Source: Casp-actino8 sp964614655 (GTDB taxonomy: Bacteria; Actinomycetota; Acidimicrobiia; Acidimicrobiales; Ilumatobacteraceae). Taken from it: DNA of 64,000 nucleotides. Positions 16,601-25,083 of the stretch are shown here, one piece after another. A model generated the notes under the pieces. The model was not told the DNA's origin, did no database searches, and was given only the letters and a program-made list of their open reading frames with translations. Position 1 is the stretch's first letter, and each line of letters starts with the position of its first letter. Location of the stretch: NCBI GenBank assembly GCA_964614655.1, contig CAZTPF010000003.1, forward strand, positions 39,833 through 103,832, in the 5' to 3' direction. Position numbers and translations under genes: made by a program.

Positions 16601-18586
16601 ATGAACGACCGGGAAGGGGCGGGCTTCTCCGACGAACTCGACTCACTCGTCGGTCGCACGATCGATGGTCGATTTCGTCTCGAACGGGTGATCTCCCAGT
16701 CGTCGGCCTCGACTCTGTACGCCGCGACCGACGGCGACTCGTCGTCGGTGAATGTGCGTGTGTTCACGGTCGAGGCGACGCGCACATCGGGTGCCGCCAT
16801 CGCCGAACGAGCCGAGAAGTCGCGAGCTCTCGACCACCCCTCGATCACTCCCGTGGTGGCCGTCGGCGAGGCCGACGTCGACGGGAGTCCTCGCCGGTAC
16901 GTGGCGACGTCCCGACCGGCGGGAGGCACGTTGCAGGACATGCTCGATCGAGGACGCCTCCTGTCTCCCTCGCAGGCGGTGGTGATCGGCGTGGCGATGT
17001 GCCGAGCCCTCGATCGAGCCCATCGCGCCGGTCTCGTCCATCTCGACATGCGCCCGAGTGCCATCGCATTCGACGCCGACCGTCAGGCGTCGTTGAACGA
17101 CATCGGGATCGTGTCGGCGATCGCCGAGCGGGCCTGGGAGACACCGAACGACGTCTCGATGGAGCGGGCTCGTTACGCATCTCCCGAACAGGCGGACGGA
17201 CGGGTGGCCGATGCCAAGACCGATGTGTATGCGTTGGCGCTGGTGCTGTCGGAAGCGATCACGGGCTCGGTTCCCTTCCTCGCCGATTCGGTCGTCGCGA
17301 CTCTGTCCACTCGACGCGATCGACTGTTCCCGGTGTCGGCCGACCTCGGTCCGTTGGCCACCGTGCTCGAACGGGCCGGCCGTTTCGATCCCGAACAAAG
17401 ATTCGGCGCCGCCGACCTCGGTCGAGCACTCGTCCAGGCGGCCGCGTCGCTGCCGCGCCCGACTCCTCCCGCCGTCGTGTTCGACGACGCAACCGGCGAC
17501 ATCACCCGCCCCACCATCGATCCGGCTCCCACGGCCGACCTGTCCCGTCCGACCGAATTCACCGGGGTTGCGTCCGAACCGTCGTTGCCGTCGGTGACGG
17601 ACGGCGACATGATCATCCGCCCCGAGACCCCCGACGACGTCCCGGTCGATCCCACCAATCCGATCGCTCAACCGCGAGTCGGACGTTGGGCGATCGCAGC
17701 GATCACGGTCCTCGCGGTGGTCGTCGGCGGCTTCTTCGTCTACCGGAGCGTGAGCGACGATTCGGAGCGTATTCCGATTCTCGTCGGCCTCGACGAAGGC
17801 GAAGCCACCAACGCCGTGACCGAGTACGGATGGCGCGTCGAGACCACCGAAGAGTTCGACGACGTCATCGCCGCCGGGAAGGTGGTGCGCACCGAGCCCG
17901 AGTCCGGATCCTCGCTGTCGCGCGACGGTGTGCTCGTCCTCGTGCTGTCGAGCGGCCCACCGCCGGTTCCACTTCCCGACCTGGTCGGAGTTCCGGCCGA
18001 CGAGGCGGTCAACCGATTGGCCGATCTCGGTCTCGACGTGCGGCGAGAGGACGGATTCAGCGAGGACGTCCCGGCTGGTTCGGTCGCGCGCTGGGAAGTC
18101 GCGACACAGCCCAATCTCGTGGCCGGCGACGACGTCGTGAAGGGAACCGTCGTCGATTTGATCGTGTCGACCGGACCCGAACCGCGTGTCGTCCCCGAAC
18201 TGCGCGGCCAGACCGCCGAAGCCGCCGAAGGAGTGCTCGCCGAACTGAAGCTGCGAATCCGTCGTGTGGAAGATCAGTACTTCACCGACGTTCCGGCCGG
18301 TGCCATCGGATTCCAGGTTCCACCGCCCGGTGAACTCACCGATCGGGACGCCGAGGTCACCGTCGTCGTCTCGAAGGGCCCCGACGTGGTGACGGTGCCC
18401 GTTCTGGAGCGCATGAATCACGATCAGGTCGTGCGGGCGCTCACCGACGCCGGACTGGTCGTCGGATCGATCGCCGGAAACACCACGGGAGTTCTGGTCG
18501 CCATCGTGGCCGATGGGCGCCCCATCACATCAGGCCAGGTGGTGGCCCGTGGCACGGTCGTCGAACTGGCGTACTTCGGCTCCTGA
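16601..18586 (+). CDS. PASTA-domain receptor with degenerate Ser/Thr kinase domain (probable pseudokinase)
   Basis: 661 residues in PknB layout: kinase-like domain (about 21-285), a linker, one membrane helix (363-380) and four extracellular PASTA repeats (about 391-453, 456-525, 528-593, 596-658). Catalytic motifs are altered: no glycine-rich loop (ISQSSASTLY), the beta3 lysine is R53 (VNVRVF), the catalytic loop is HLDMRPSA (D149 kept, K to R151, N to A154) and DFG is DIG (167-169). SPEQ is kept at 194-197. PASTA repeats usually bind muropeptides, so it may sense the cell wall without phosphorylating. TAGGGT lies 9 nt before the ATG. Confidence 0.85.
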   Translation: MNDREGAGFSDELDSLVGRTIDGRFRLERVISQSSASTLYAATDGDSSSVNVRVFTVEATRTSGAAIAERAEKSRALDHPSITPVVAVGEADVDGSPRRYVATSRPAGGTLQDMLDRGRLLSPSQAVVIGVAMCRALDRAHRAGLVHLDMRPSAIAFDADRQASLNDIGIVSAIAERAWETPNDVSMERARYASPEQADGRVADAKTDVYALALVLSEAITGSVPFLADSVVATLSTRRDRLFPVSADLGPLATVLERAGRFDPEQRFGAADLGRALVQAAASLPRPTPPAVVFDDATGDITRPTIDPAPTADLSRPTEFTGVASEPSLPSVTDGDMIIRPETPDDVPVDPTNPIAQPRVGRWAIAAITVLAVVVGGFFVYRSVSDDSERIPILVGLDEGEATNAVTEYGWRVETTEEFDDVIAAGKVVRTEPESGSSLSRDGVLVLVLSSGPPPVPLPDLVGVPADEAVNRLADLGLDVRREDGFSEDVPAGSVARWEVATQPNLVAGDDVVKGTVVDLIVSTGPEPRVVPELRGQTAEAAEGVLAELKLRIRRVEDQYFTDVPAGAIGFQVPPPGELTDRDAEVTVVVSKGPDVVTVPVLERMNHDQVVRALTDAGLVVGSIAGNTTGVLVAIVADGRPITSGQVVARGTVVELAYFGS

Positions 18587-18603
18587 ACCTAAGGTTCTCC
18601 GGC

Positions 18604-18625
18604 GCACTCGAAAGGGTTCGAGTGC
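18604..18625 (+). terminator. Hairpin after the PASTA protein gene
   Basis: GCACTCGAA, loop AGGG, TTCGAGTGC: a perfect 9-bp stem 18-39 bp after the stop codon. There is no T tract, so it is either a weak terminator or a 5' leader structure of the SDR gene 20 bp downstream. Confidence 0.5.
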
Positions 18626-18646
18626 CTGTTCGTGAGGAGTCGAGTC

Positions 18647-19525
18647 ATGGGTGCTCTGCAAGGTCGAGTCGCCATCATCACCGGAGCCGGTCGCGGTCTC
18701 GGCCGTGAACACGCCCTCTTGTTCGCCGCCGAAGGCGCCAAGGTCGTCGTCAACGATCTCGGCGGTGCGAACGACGGCTCGGGAACCGATCAGACACCGG
18801 CCGAGCAGACGGTGGCCGACATTCGCGCCATGGGCGGTGAAGCCATCGTCAACACCGACAACGTCGCCGATTGGGACGGTGCCAAGCACATGATCGACCA
18901 GGCCGTCGAGACGTTCGGAGATCTCGACATCCTCGTCAACAACGCCGGCATCCTGCGCGACCGCGTGCTCGTCAACATGTCGGAGGCCGAATGGGACGCC
19001 GTCATCACCGTGCACCTGAAGGGCCATTTCGCGCCCACCCGTCACGCGGCGGCCTACTGGCGCGAGCAGTCGAAGAACGGCTCCACCAAGGTTCGCAACA
19101 TCGTGCACACATCCAGCACGTCGGGTCTCTTCTCCAATCCCGGTCAGGGCAACTACGGAGCCGCCAAGTCGGGCATCGCGACCTTCAGTCAGATCTGCGC
19201 CAAGGAACTGTCGCGGTACAACGTGAAGAGCAACGCGATCGCGCCGGCGGCCCGTACGCGTCTGACTCTCGCCACTCCCGGTCTGGAAGACGTCATGGCC
19301 GCCAAAGACGGCGCGTTCGACGTATGGGATCCGGCCAACGTGAGCCCGCTCGTCGCCTACCTGTCGTCGGAGGCGTGCGAATTCTCGGGGGAGACGTTCT
19401 TCGTGCAGGGTGGCCAGGTCACCCGCGTCCAGTCGTGGACCAATGCCGAAGAGATCAAGCAGAACGATCGTTGGACGGTGGCCGGACTCACCTCCGCGAT
19501 GTCGGCACTCGCCCCCAAGTCGTGA
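18647..19525 (+). CDS. Short-chain dehydrogenase/reductase
   Basis: 292 residues. Rossmann motif TGAGRGLG (12-19), NNAG at 98-101, catalytic S157, Y170 and K174. The insert after the cofactor site (NDLGGANDGSG) and C-terminal EIKQNDRW are like the SDR domain of peroxisomal 17-beta-HSD4 / (3R)-hydroxyacyl-CoA dehydrogenases, so a role in fatty-acid or steroid-chain oxidation is likely. I chose the ATG at 18647 because GAGGAG lies 7 nt upstream; a GTG at 18632 is less likely. The MFS gene follows after 3 bp. Confidence 0.88.
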   Translation: MGALQGRVAIITGAGRGLGREHALLFAAEGAKVVVNDLGGANDGSGTDQTPAEQTVADIRAMGGEAIVNTDNVADWDGAKHMIDQAVETFGDLDILVNNAGILRDRVLVNMSEAEWDAVITVHLKGHFAPTRHAAAYWREQSKNGSTKVRNIVHTSSTSGLFSNPGQGNYGAAKSGIATFSQICAKELSRYNVKSNAIAPAARTRLTLATPGLEDVMAAKDGAFDVWDPANVSPLVAYLSSEACEFSGETFFVQGGQVTRVQSWTNAEEIKQNDRWTVAGLTSAMSALAPKS

Positions 19526-19528
19526 ATC

Positions 19529-21019
19529 GTGGGCTCCGAGGCCCGCACCCCTGATCGACAGACGCTCAACGTCGACTCGGCCGGAGTCGACGAGATCGGT
19601 GTCGTTCCGTGGCCCAATCTGTTCCGTCGCTGGCTCGGTCGGCGGGTACCGATCGAACGTGAGTGGGCTCTGTTGCTCGTCGTGCTCACGGCGCTCTTCA
19701 CGGTGGGATTCACGATCACGATTCTCGTGGTCTCGTTGCAGTCGATCGCCGACGAGTTCGGTTCGTCGGTGTCGGTCGTGTCGTGGAGCATCACGGGTCC
19801 GATGCTGGCCTTCGGGGTGGTGGGCCCGGCCTACGGCAAGGCCGGAGACCTCTGGGGACACAAACGGATCTTCGTGGGCGGCCTGCTCGGAGCCGGAGTT
19901 TTCGCCGCGCTGACCGCTCTCGCGTGGAACGCCGGTTCGATGATCGCGTTCCGCACCCTGTCGGCCACTCTCGGCGCCGCCACCGGACCGGCCACCATGG
20001 CCTACATCAACCGACTCTTCCCGGGTGACCAACGGGTGAGGCCGCTCAGCTACTGGGCCTTCGTCAACGCCATCGCCCCCGTTCTCGGTGTGGTGGCCGG
20101 AGCGCCCATCGTCGAGGCCTTCGGGTGGCGAGTCATCTTCGCGGTGCAGGCACCGCTGTGCGTTCTCGGAGTCGCCATCGCGCTGTGGCTCCTCCCCGAC
20201 ACCGAACGGGCACCGGACGTGAAGTTCGACGTGCGCGGCTCGATCGCTCTCGGACTCGGAGCAGCGGCGATCCTGGCCGGAGTCAATCAGGGTCCGCGTT
20301 GGGGCTGGACCGATCCGGTCATCGTCGGGCTGCTCGTCGTGGGAGCACTCTCGCTCCGTTGGTTCGTGTCGGTCGAGCGGAGTACACCCCATCCTCTACT
20401 GCCGCTGCACTGGGTCAGGACCCGCAACATCGCCTTGCCGATCCTGTCGCAGTCGCTGAGCAACTTCGCGTACATGGGGGGATTTCTCATGGCGCCACTG
20501 ATCCTGAGCGACGTCCTCGGCTACAGCACATCGCGAATCTCGCTGGTGGTGATCGCGAGACCACTCGTCTTCGCGCTCATCGCGCCGTTGGCCAGCCTCG
20601 TGACTCTGCGCATCGGCGAGCGCGCCACCGGAATGTTCGGAGCGGCGAGTGTGGCGACGTCGATGGCTCTTTTCGCCTTCGTCTCACCCGACACCGCCCT
20701 GTGGTTCGTGGTGGTCGCCTTGGCTCTTTCGGGTGCCGGCATCGGGATCGCCAACCCGGCTCTCACGTCGTTGGTGGCCAACGCCGTCGACGATCGCGAT
20801 CTCGGAGTCGCCGGCGCCATGCAACAGCTGATGAATCAGATCGGGGCGGTGCTCGGGGCGGTGGTCATGACGACCGTTCAGCAGGCGACGGTGTCGGGCG
20901 GTGTGTCGTCGTCGTATCACATCGCGTTCGCCGTGGCCTTCGGCGTCGCGTTGGTGTCGTTCGCGTCGGCGTCATTCGTCGTGTCGACCCAACGCTCGAC
21001 GAAGACGATCAGTTCGTGA
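19529..21019 (+). CDS. MFS transporter of the DHA2 (EmrB/QacA) drug-exporter type
   Basis: 496 residues with about 14 hydrophobic segments, the length and helix count of DHA2 exporters. The loop after helix 2-3 reads GKAGDLWGHKRIFVGG, close to the MFS motif A. A motif C-like segment (VLGVVAGAPIVEAFGWRVIF) follows helix 5. The substrate is unknown. GTG start 3 bp after the SDR stop, so they are likely co-transcribed. The 3' end overlaps the convergent SCP2 gene by 11 bp. Confidence 0.85.
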   Translation: MGSEARTPDRQTLNVDSAGVDEIGVVPWPNLFRRWLGRRVPIEREWALLLVVLTALFTVGFTITILVVSLQSIADEFGSSVSVVSWSITGPMLAFGVVGPAYGKAGDLWGHKRIFVGGLLGAGVFAALTALAWNAGSMIAFRTLSATLGAATGPATMAYINRLFPGDQRVRPLSYWAFVNAIAPVLGVVAGAPIVEAFGWRVIFAVQAPLCVLGVAIALWLLPDTERAPDVKFDVRGSIALGLGAAAILAGVNQGPRWGWTDPVIVGLLVVGALSLRWFVSVERSTPHPLLPLHWVRTRNIALPILSQSLSNFAYMGGFLMAPLILSDVLGYSTSRISLVVIARPLVFALIAPLASLVTLRIGERATGMFGAASVATSMALFAFVSPDTALWFVVVALALSGAGIGIANPALTSLVANAVDDRDLGVAGAMQQLMNQIGAVLGAVVMTTVQQATVSGGVSSSYHIAFAVAFGVALVSFASASFVVSTQRSTKTISS

Positions 21020-21416
21020 TGGCCTTGATCTCCTCGGCGATCTTCAACGTGATGTCGCTCTGAGGAACTGCGGTCTGCATCGACATGATCTTCATCATGT
21101 CGCCTTCGACCTTGATCTTGCCCGACATGAACGCCTGCATCGCCACGGCCTGATCGCCGAGGGCGAACATGGCGCGAGCGGTGGCCCAATCGGTCGTGAC
21201 CGTCGCGTCGGGGCCCTCGAGTTCTCCGAGTTCCATCTGCATGTCACCCGACGAGGTGTCGACGTAGCTCTTGATCTCGCCACTTCCGAACGGCACGTCG
21301 GTGATCACCTGATTGATGCGGATCACGGCCGAGATCTTGGGTGTCTGACCCTCGTACTTGGCTCGGATGGCGCGGGCGGCGTCCATCCATTCGTCGGAGA
21401 GGAATTCGTGGCTCAT
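21009..21416 (-). CDS. SCP2 sterol-carrier domain protein
   Basis: 135 residues, one SCP2 domain: early helix, then VIRINQVITDVPFG strands, the conserved DATVTTDWATARAMF and FMSGKIKVEGDMMKIM segments. SCP2 domains bind acyl-CoA, sterols or fatty acids in the cytosol. ATG with TATGGT 7 nt upstream (21429-21424), so it can have its own leaderless transcript, although it also lies 20 bp behind the enolase-superfamily gene. Confidence 0.88.
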   Translation of the reverse strand: MSHEFLSDEWMDAARAIRAKYEGQTPKISAVIRINQVITDVPFGSGEIKSYVDTSSGDMQMELGELEGPDATVTTDWATARAMFALGDQAVAMQAFMSGKIKVEGDMMKIMSMQTAVPQSDITLKIAEEIKAITN

Positions 21417-21435
21417 GTCCGGGACCATACACGGG

Positions 21436-22575
21436 TCATCGACCGACCTCCACGGTCGAGGTCGTGACCGAATCGAGGAAGTCGTGGTCGATCTCGACTC
21501 CGCTCCCCGGTCGGGTGGGGACGTGCACGTGGCCGTCGAGGAGACGAACCGGCTCGTCGACGATGTCGCGGGCCCAGAACCGCTCCGATGCCGAGACGTC
21601 ACCGGTCAGGGTGAAGTTGGGGAGGGCGGCGAGAGCGAGATTCATCGCGCGGCCGATTCCGGTCTCGAGCATGCCGCCGCACCACACCGGCACTCCTCGT
21701 TCGGCGCACACGTCGTGCACTCGGACGGCTTCGAGGTAGCCGCCGACTCGGCCGGCCTTGATGTTGACGATCGAGCAGGCGCCGCGTTCGATCGCGTCGA
21801 CCGCGGCGGCCGCCGAGGTGATCGACTCGTCGAGGCAGATCGGTGTCGCGACCTGTCGGGCGACGATGGCGTGGCCGGTCACGTCGTCCTCGGGAAGCGG
21901 TTGTTCGATGAGGAGGAGGCCGAACTCGTCGAGTTTCGCCAGATGAGCCCCGTCGTCTCGGGTGTAGGCGGTGTTGGCGTCGACCTGTAGCGGGATCGAG
22001 TCGCCGAAGGTGCGCCGGATCGTCGCGACCGGTTCGAGATCCCAGCCCGGCTCGATCTTCAACTTGATGCGCACGTAGCCGTCGTCGAGGTAGCGGCCGA
22101 CCGCACTCACCAATTGGTCGATCGAATCCATGATGCCGACCGAGACACCGGACGGAACGCGGTCGCGAACGGCGCCGAATTTCTCGGCCATCGACACGCC
22201 GTGCCGTCGCAGCTGTGCGTCGAGAATCGCCGCCTCCAATGCGCCCTTCGACATGCGATGGTCCTTCACCGGTTCGAGGATCGACGCGACTCGATCGGCG
22301 TCGACCGAGCCGCCGTCGTGTCGCAGGAGACGCGGGACGAGGTGGTGCGAGGTGACGTGCTGGCAGGCTTCGACGTACTCGCTCGAATACAGAGGTTCGT
22401 TGCCGGCGACGCATTCACCCCATCCTTCGACACCTTCGGCGTCGACGCGGACCAGAAGGATGTCGCGGGCCGTCTCGGTGCCGAACGACGTGCGGAACGG
22501 CGTGACGAGTGGCAACGAGATCCGGCGGAGTTCGATGCGGTCGACGCGGATCGGGGGGAGTGATTCACGAACCAT
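21436..22575 (-). CDS. menC: Enolase-superfamily OSBS / N-succinylamino acid racemase
   Basis: 379 residues, muconate-lactonizing subgroup. The acid/base lysines are K173 (KxK: IKLKIEPG, 171-173) and K273 (NIKAGRVGG); metal ligands are D199 (QVDANTAY), E224 (LIEQPLPED) and D249 (LDES). The family includes o-succinylbenzoate synthase for menaquinone and N-succinylamino acid racemase; the two activities share an active site. The start overlaps the stop of a GNAT gene by 11 bp. That pairing is the one described for D- to L-amino acid conversion through succinylated forms, so the racemase role is at least as likely. The symbol reflects family only. Confidence 0.85.
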   Translation of the reverse strand: MVRESLPPIRVDRIELRRISLPLVTPFRTSFGTETARDILLVRVDAEGVEGWGECVAGNEPLYSSEYVEACQHVTSHHLVPRLLRHDGGSVDADRVASILEPVKDHRMSKGALEAAILDAQLRRHGVSMAEKFGAVRDRVPSGVSVGIMDSIDQLVSAVGRYLDDGYVRIKLKIEPGWDLEPVATIRRTFGDSIPLQVDANTAYTRDDGAHLAKLDEFGLLLIEQPLPEDDVTGHAIVARQVATPICLDESITSAAAAVDAIERGACSIVNIKAGRVGGYLEAVRVHDVCAERGVPVWCGGMLETGIGRAMNLALAALPNFTLTGDVSASERFWARDIVDEPVRLLDGHVHVPTRPGSGVEIDHDFLDSVTTSTVEVGR

Positions 22576-23335
22576 GGGCAAGAGTCTCCTCGATCGGACG
22601 CGAGGACACCACGTACTCGGCGTCGGTGGTGATACCGACGACGTGGCCGTCGTCGAGCAGTGGACCCAGACGAGTTCGCATGTCTCGGCGCCATCGGTGG
22701 GCTTCGCCGGCGTCGGTTCGCCGGATCTCGACGATGTCGGCGGGTGTCGAGACCAGCGCATCTCCGGCAGCTGGGACGATGGGCGCGAGAACGCCGGTGT
22801 CGGCGGCGAGGGAGCGTGGTGCGTCGACACTCCAGTAGGCGAGGAGACGGTCACTGTCGTCGACCCCGTTGATGTGATCGCCCAAGGCTCCGTAGAAGTC
22901 GACGTGGTAGCTGACGGCCACCGCTCCGAGGACGTGGAGGTTGAACCAGGCGTTGCGGCGCACCAGCGGATCGAACGTCCAGGTGACGGCGGACAAGTCG
23001 CGTGCACGGCTCCAGTCGCGTTGATGGCGTTTCAGGACTCGACCGAGGCCGAGGTGCTGGCGGTCGGGTTCGATACCGGTGATGTGCGAATGCAGACACC
23101 ACTCCTGACGTCCTCCGTGCGTGTGGCTCGCCAGCATTCCGAAGGAGACCCCGACCATCTCGTCGTCGACGAAGGCGCCGGCCACGTAGCCGCCGGCGTG
23201 AACGAGGGCCATGAGGAAGGACGAACTGACGAAGGCGCCCGGTTCGGTTCCCCAGATCCGGTCGGCCACCCGGAGGAGCTCGTCCATGTCACCCAACTCG
23301 TCGAGGGTGCGGATCACGGGACCGGTCGTCGACAT
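22565..23335 (-). CDS. GNAT-like acyltransferase (COG3375 type)
   Basis: 256 residues. The N-terminal GNAT core has LLRVADRIWGTEP, then SFGMLASHTHGG and the acyl-CoA-binding stretch HLGLGRVLKRHQRDWSRA. This combination resembles the predicted acetyltransferases found beside N-succinylamino acid racemases. Start taken at the ATG at 23335, which has TACAAC 7 nt upstream; a GTG at 23380 would add 15 residues. Its stop overlaps the start of the racemase-family gene, so the two are translationally coupled. Proposed job: succinylation of D-amino acids (inference). Confidence 0.78.
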   Translation of the reverse strand: MSTTGPVIRTLDELGDMDELLRVADRIWGTEPGAFVSSSFLMALVHAGGYVAGAFVDDEMVGVSFGMLASHTHGGRQEWCLHSHITGIEPDRQHLGLGRVLKRHQRDWSRARDLSAVTWTFDPLVRRNAWFNLHVLGAVAVSYHVDFYGALGDHINGVDDSDRLLAYWSVDAPRSLAADTGVLAPIVPAAGDALVSTPADIVEIRRTDAGEAHRWRRDMRTRLGPLLDDGHVVGITTDAEYVVSSRPIEETLAHGS

Positions 23336-23456
23336 CGCTTCCGTTGTATCAGCCGTCGCCGGATCCGCCGAGCCGGTCACCGGTCACGTGAGGTGAACGA
23401 AATGTCAAACCGGTTCTTCGTGGTCGAGGTCGACCGGCCACGATAGGAACTTGTCT

Positions 23457-25022
23457 ATGGCTCGCATCCTGGTCACCGAAGAGATCGCCGAGGGAGGTCT
23501 CGATCGTCTACGGGCGGCCGGGCACGAGGTGATCGTGAACACCGACGTCCCCGCCGAGGGTCTGGCGGCCGCTCTGGCCGGCGTTCACGCGCTCATCATC
23601 CGATCGGCCACCCAGGTGACCGCCGAGGTGTTGGCGGCCGCCACCGATCTCATGGTGGTCGGGCGCGCCGGCATCGGTCTCGACAACGTCGACGTCGAAG
23701 CGGCCACCACACGTGGCGTGATGGTCGTCAACGCGCCGCAGAGCAACATCGTGTCGGCCGCCGAGCACACCATGGCTCTGCTCCTCGCCTCGGCCCGCAA
23801 CGTCGCCCAGGCTCACGCGGCGCTGAAAGCCGGTCGCTGGGAACGCAGTCGTTGGGAGGGTGTCGAGCTCGCCGACAAGACCCTTGGCATCATCGGCCTC
23901 GGACGAATCGGCAAGTTGGTCGCTCAGCGCGCCGCCGGCTTCGGCATGCGACTGGTGGCCTACGACCCGTTCGTCACACCCGATCGGGCCCGTCAGATGA
24001 ACGTCGACCTGCTCGCACTCGACGACGTGATCGCGCAAAGCGACTTCGTCACCGTGCACCTGCCCAAGACCAAGGAGACGAAGGGCATCATCGGTCGAGA
24101 TCTCCTGGCCAAAGCCAAGCCCGACCTGCGGGTGATCAACGTGGCGCGCGGGGGCATCGTCGACGAGGAGGCTCTCGCTGAAGCCGTGCGATCCGGTCAG
24201 ATCGCCGGTGCGGCCCTCGACGTGTTCGACGTCGAGCCCTGCACCGAGAGCCCGTTGTTCGAGCTCGATTCGGTGGTCGTCACGCCGCATCTGGGGGCCA
24301 GCACCCGGGAGGCGCAGGACAAAGCCGGCGACACCATCGCCGACATGGTGCAACTCGCGTTGGCCGGAGACTTCGTGCCCTTCGCCGTGAACGTCTCGGC
24401 GGCCGAGGCGAACGAGACTCTGCGCCCGTTCCTTCCGCTGGCCGAAAGATTGGGTCGGCTCTTCGCCCGTCTGGTCGACACCGTGCCCGCCCAACTCGAC
24501 ATCAGCACCGAAGGCGACATCGCGCAGTACGACAATCGCATCCTGACCCTGAGCGTGCTGAAGGGATTCTTCGGAGCGATCCACGACGAGCCCGTTACCT
24601 ACGTGAACGCGCCGCAGATGGCGCAGGCGGCCGGAGTCGACGTGCGCGAGTTGGCGTCACGTGAGTCGCAGGAGTTCGTGAACCTGCTCACCTTGCGCGG
24701 CGGCGGACACAGCATCGCCGGCACGCTCACCGGTCGTCGGGGAGAACATCGTCTGGTCATGATCGAGGATCATGCGACCGACATTCCGCCGGCCGAGACC
24801 ATGCTCGTGGTGCGCAACGACGACCGTCCAGGTGTGATCGGTGTGGTTGGAACGATCCTCGGTGACGCCGGTGTCAACATCAACGACATGGACGTGGGAC
24901 GTAGTCCGCAACCGGGTTCGGCACTCATGGTGATCGCAACGTCAGGTGTGGTTCCCGACGACGTGCTCGACGCGCTGCGGTCATCGCCCGGCATCGTCTC
25001 CGTCCACACCCTCCACGCCTAA
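23457..25022 (+). CDS. serA: D-3-phosphoglycerate dehydrogenase
   Basis: 521 residues, the long actinobacterial form. First step of serine synthesis from 3-phosphoglycerate. NAD-binding GLGRIGKLVAQRAAG, the active-site segment INVARGGIVDEEAL and the catalytic His in VVTPHLGAST are present. After the catalytic part there is an intervening (ASB) domain and a C-terminal ACT domain (MLVVRNDDRPGVIGVVG), where serine inhibits. I chose the ATG at 23457, not the TTG two codons upstream. Divergent from the GNAT operon. Confidence 0.96.
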   Translation: MARILVTEEIAEGGLDRLRAAGHEVIVNTDVPAEGLAAALAGVHALIIRSATQVTAEVLAAATDLMVVGRAGIGLDNVDVEAATTRGVMVVNAPQSNIVSAAEHTMALLLASARNVAQAHAALKAGRWERSRWEGVELADKTLGIIGLGRIGKLVAQRAAGFGMRLVAYDPFVTPDRARQMNVDLLALDDVIAQSDFVTVHLPKTKETKGIIGRDLLAKAKPDLRVINVARGGIVDEEALAEAVRSGQIAGAALDVFDVEPCTESPLFELDSVVVTPHLGASTREAQDKAGDTIADMVQLALAGDFVPFAVNVSAAEANETLRPFLPLAERLGRLFARLVDTVPAQLDISTEGDIAQYDNRILTLSVLKGFFGAIHDEPVTYVNAPQMAQAAGVDVRELASRESQEFVNLLTLRGGGHSIAGTLTGRRGEHRLVMIEDHATDIPPAETMLVVRNDDRPGVIGVVGTILGDAGVNINDMDVGRSPQPGSALMVIATSGVVPDDVLDALRSSPGIVSVHTLHA

Positions 25023-25029
25023 CCGGTGT

Positions 25030-25076
25030 TCTGGTGAGGATTTTTCACCGTATAGGTGAAGATCGCGCACCAGAAA
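25030..25076. terminator. Nested inverted repeat between convergent serA and pyrF
   Basis: Outer arms TTCTGGTG (25030-25037) and CACCAGAA (25069-25076) enclose an inner hairpin TTCACC-GTATA-GGTGAA (25045-25061). The symmetric position between convergent genes fits a bidirectional terminator. There is a short T run (25042-25046) but no long T tract after the outer stem. Confidence 0.5.
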
Positions 25077-25083
25077 CGGGCGT

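Noticed and set aside
16643..18421. 592-codon open frame antisense to the PASTA protein gene
   Set aside because: Arg/Asp/Gly/His-rich composition with no motifs; a shadow of a high-GC gene on the other strand.
18530..20392. 620-codon open frame antisense to the SDR and MFS genes
   Set aside because: Spans two real genes and their junction, low-complexity charged composition, no start signals.
22130..23446. 438-codon plus-strand frame
   Set aside because: Runs across the junction of the GNAT and enolase-superfamily genes on the opposite strand; no family motifs.
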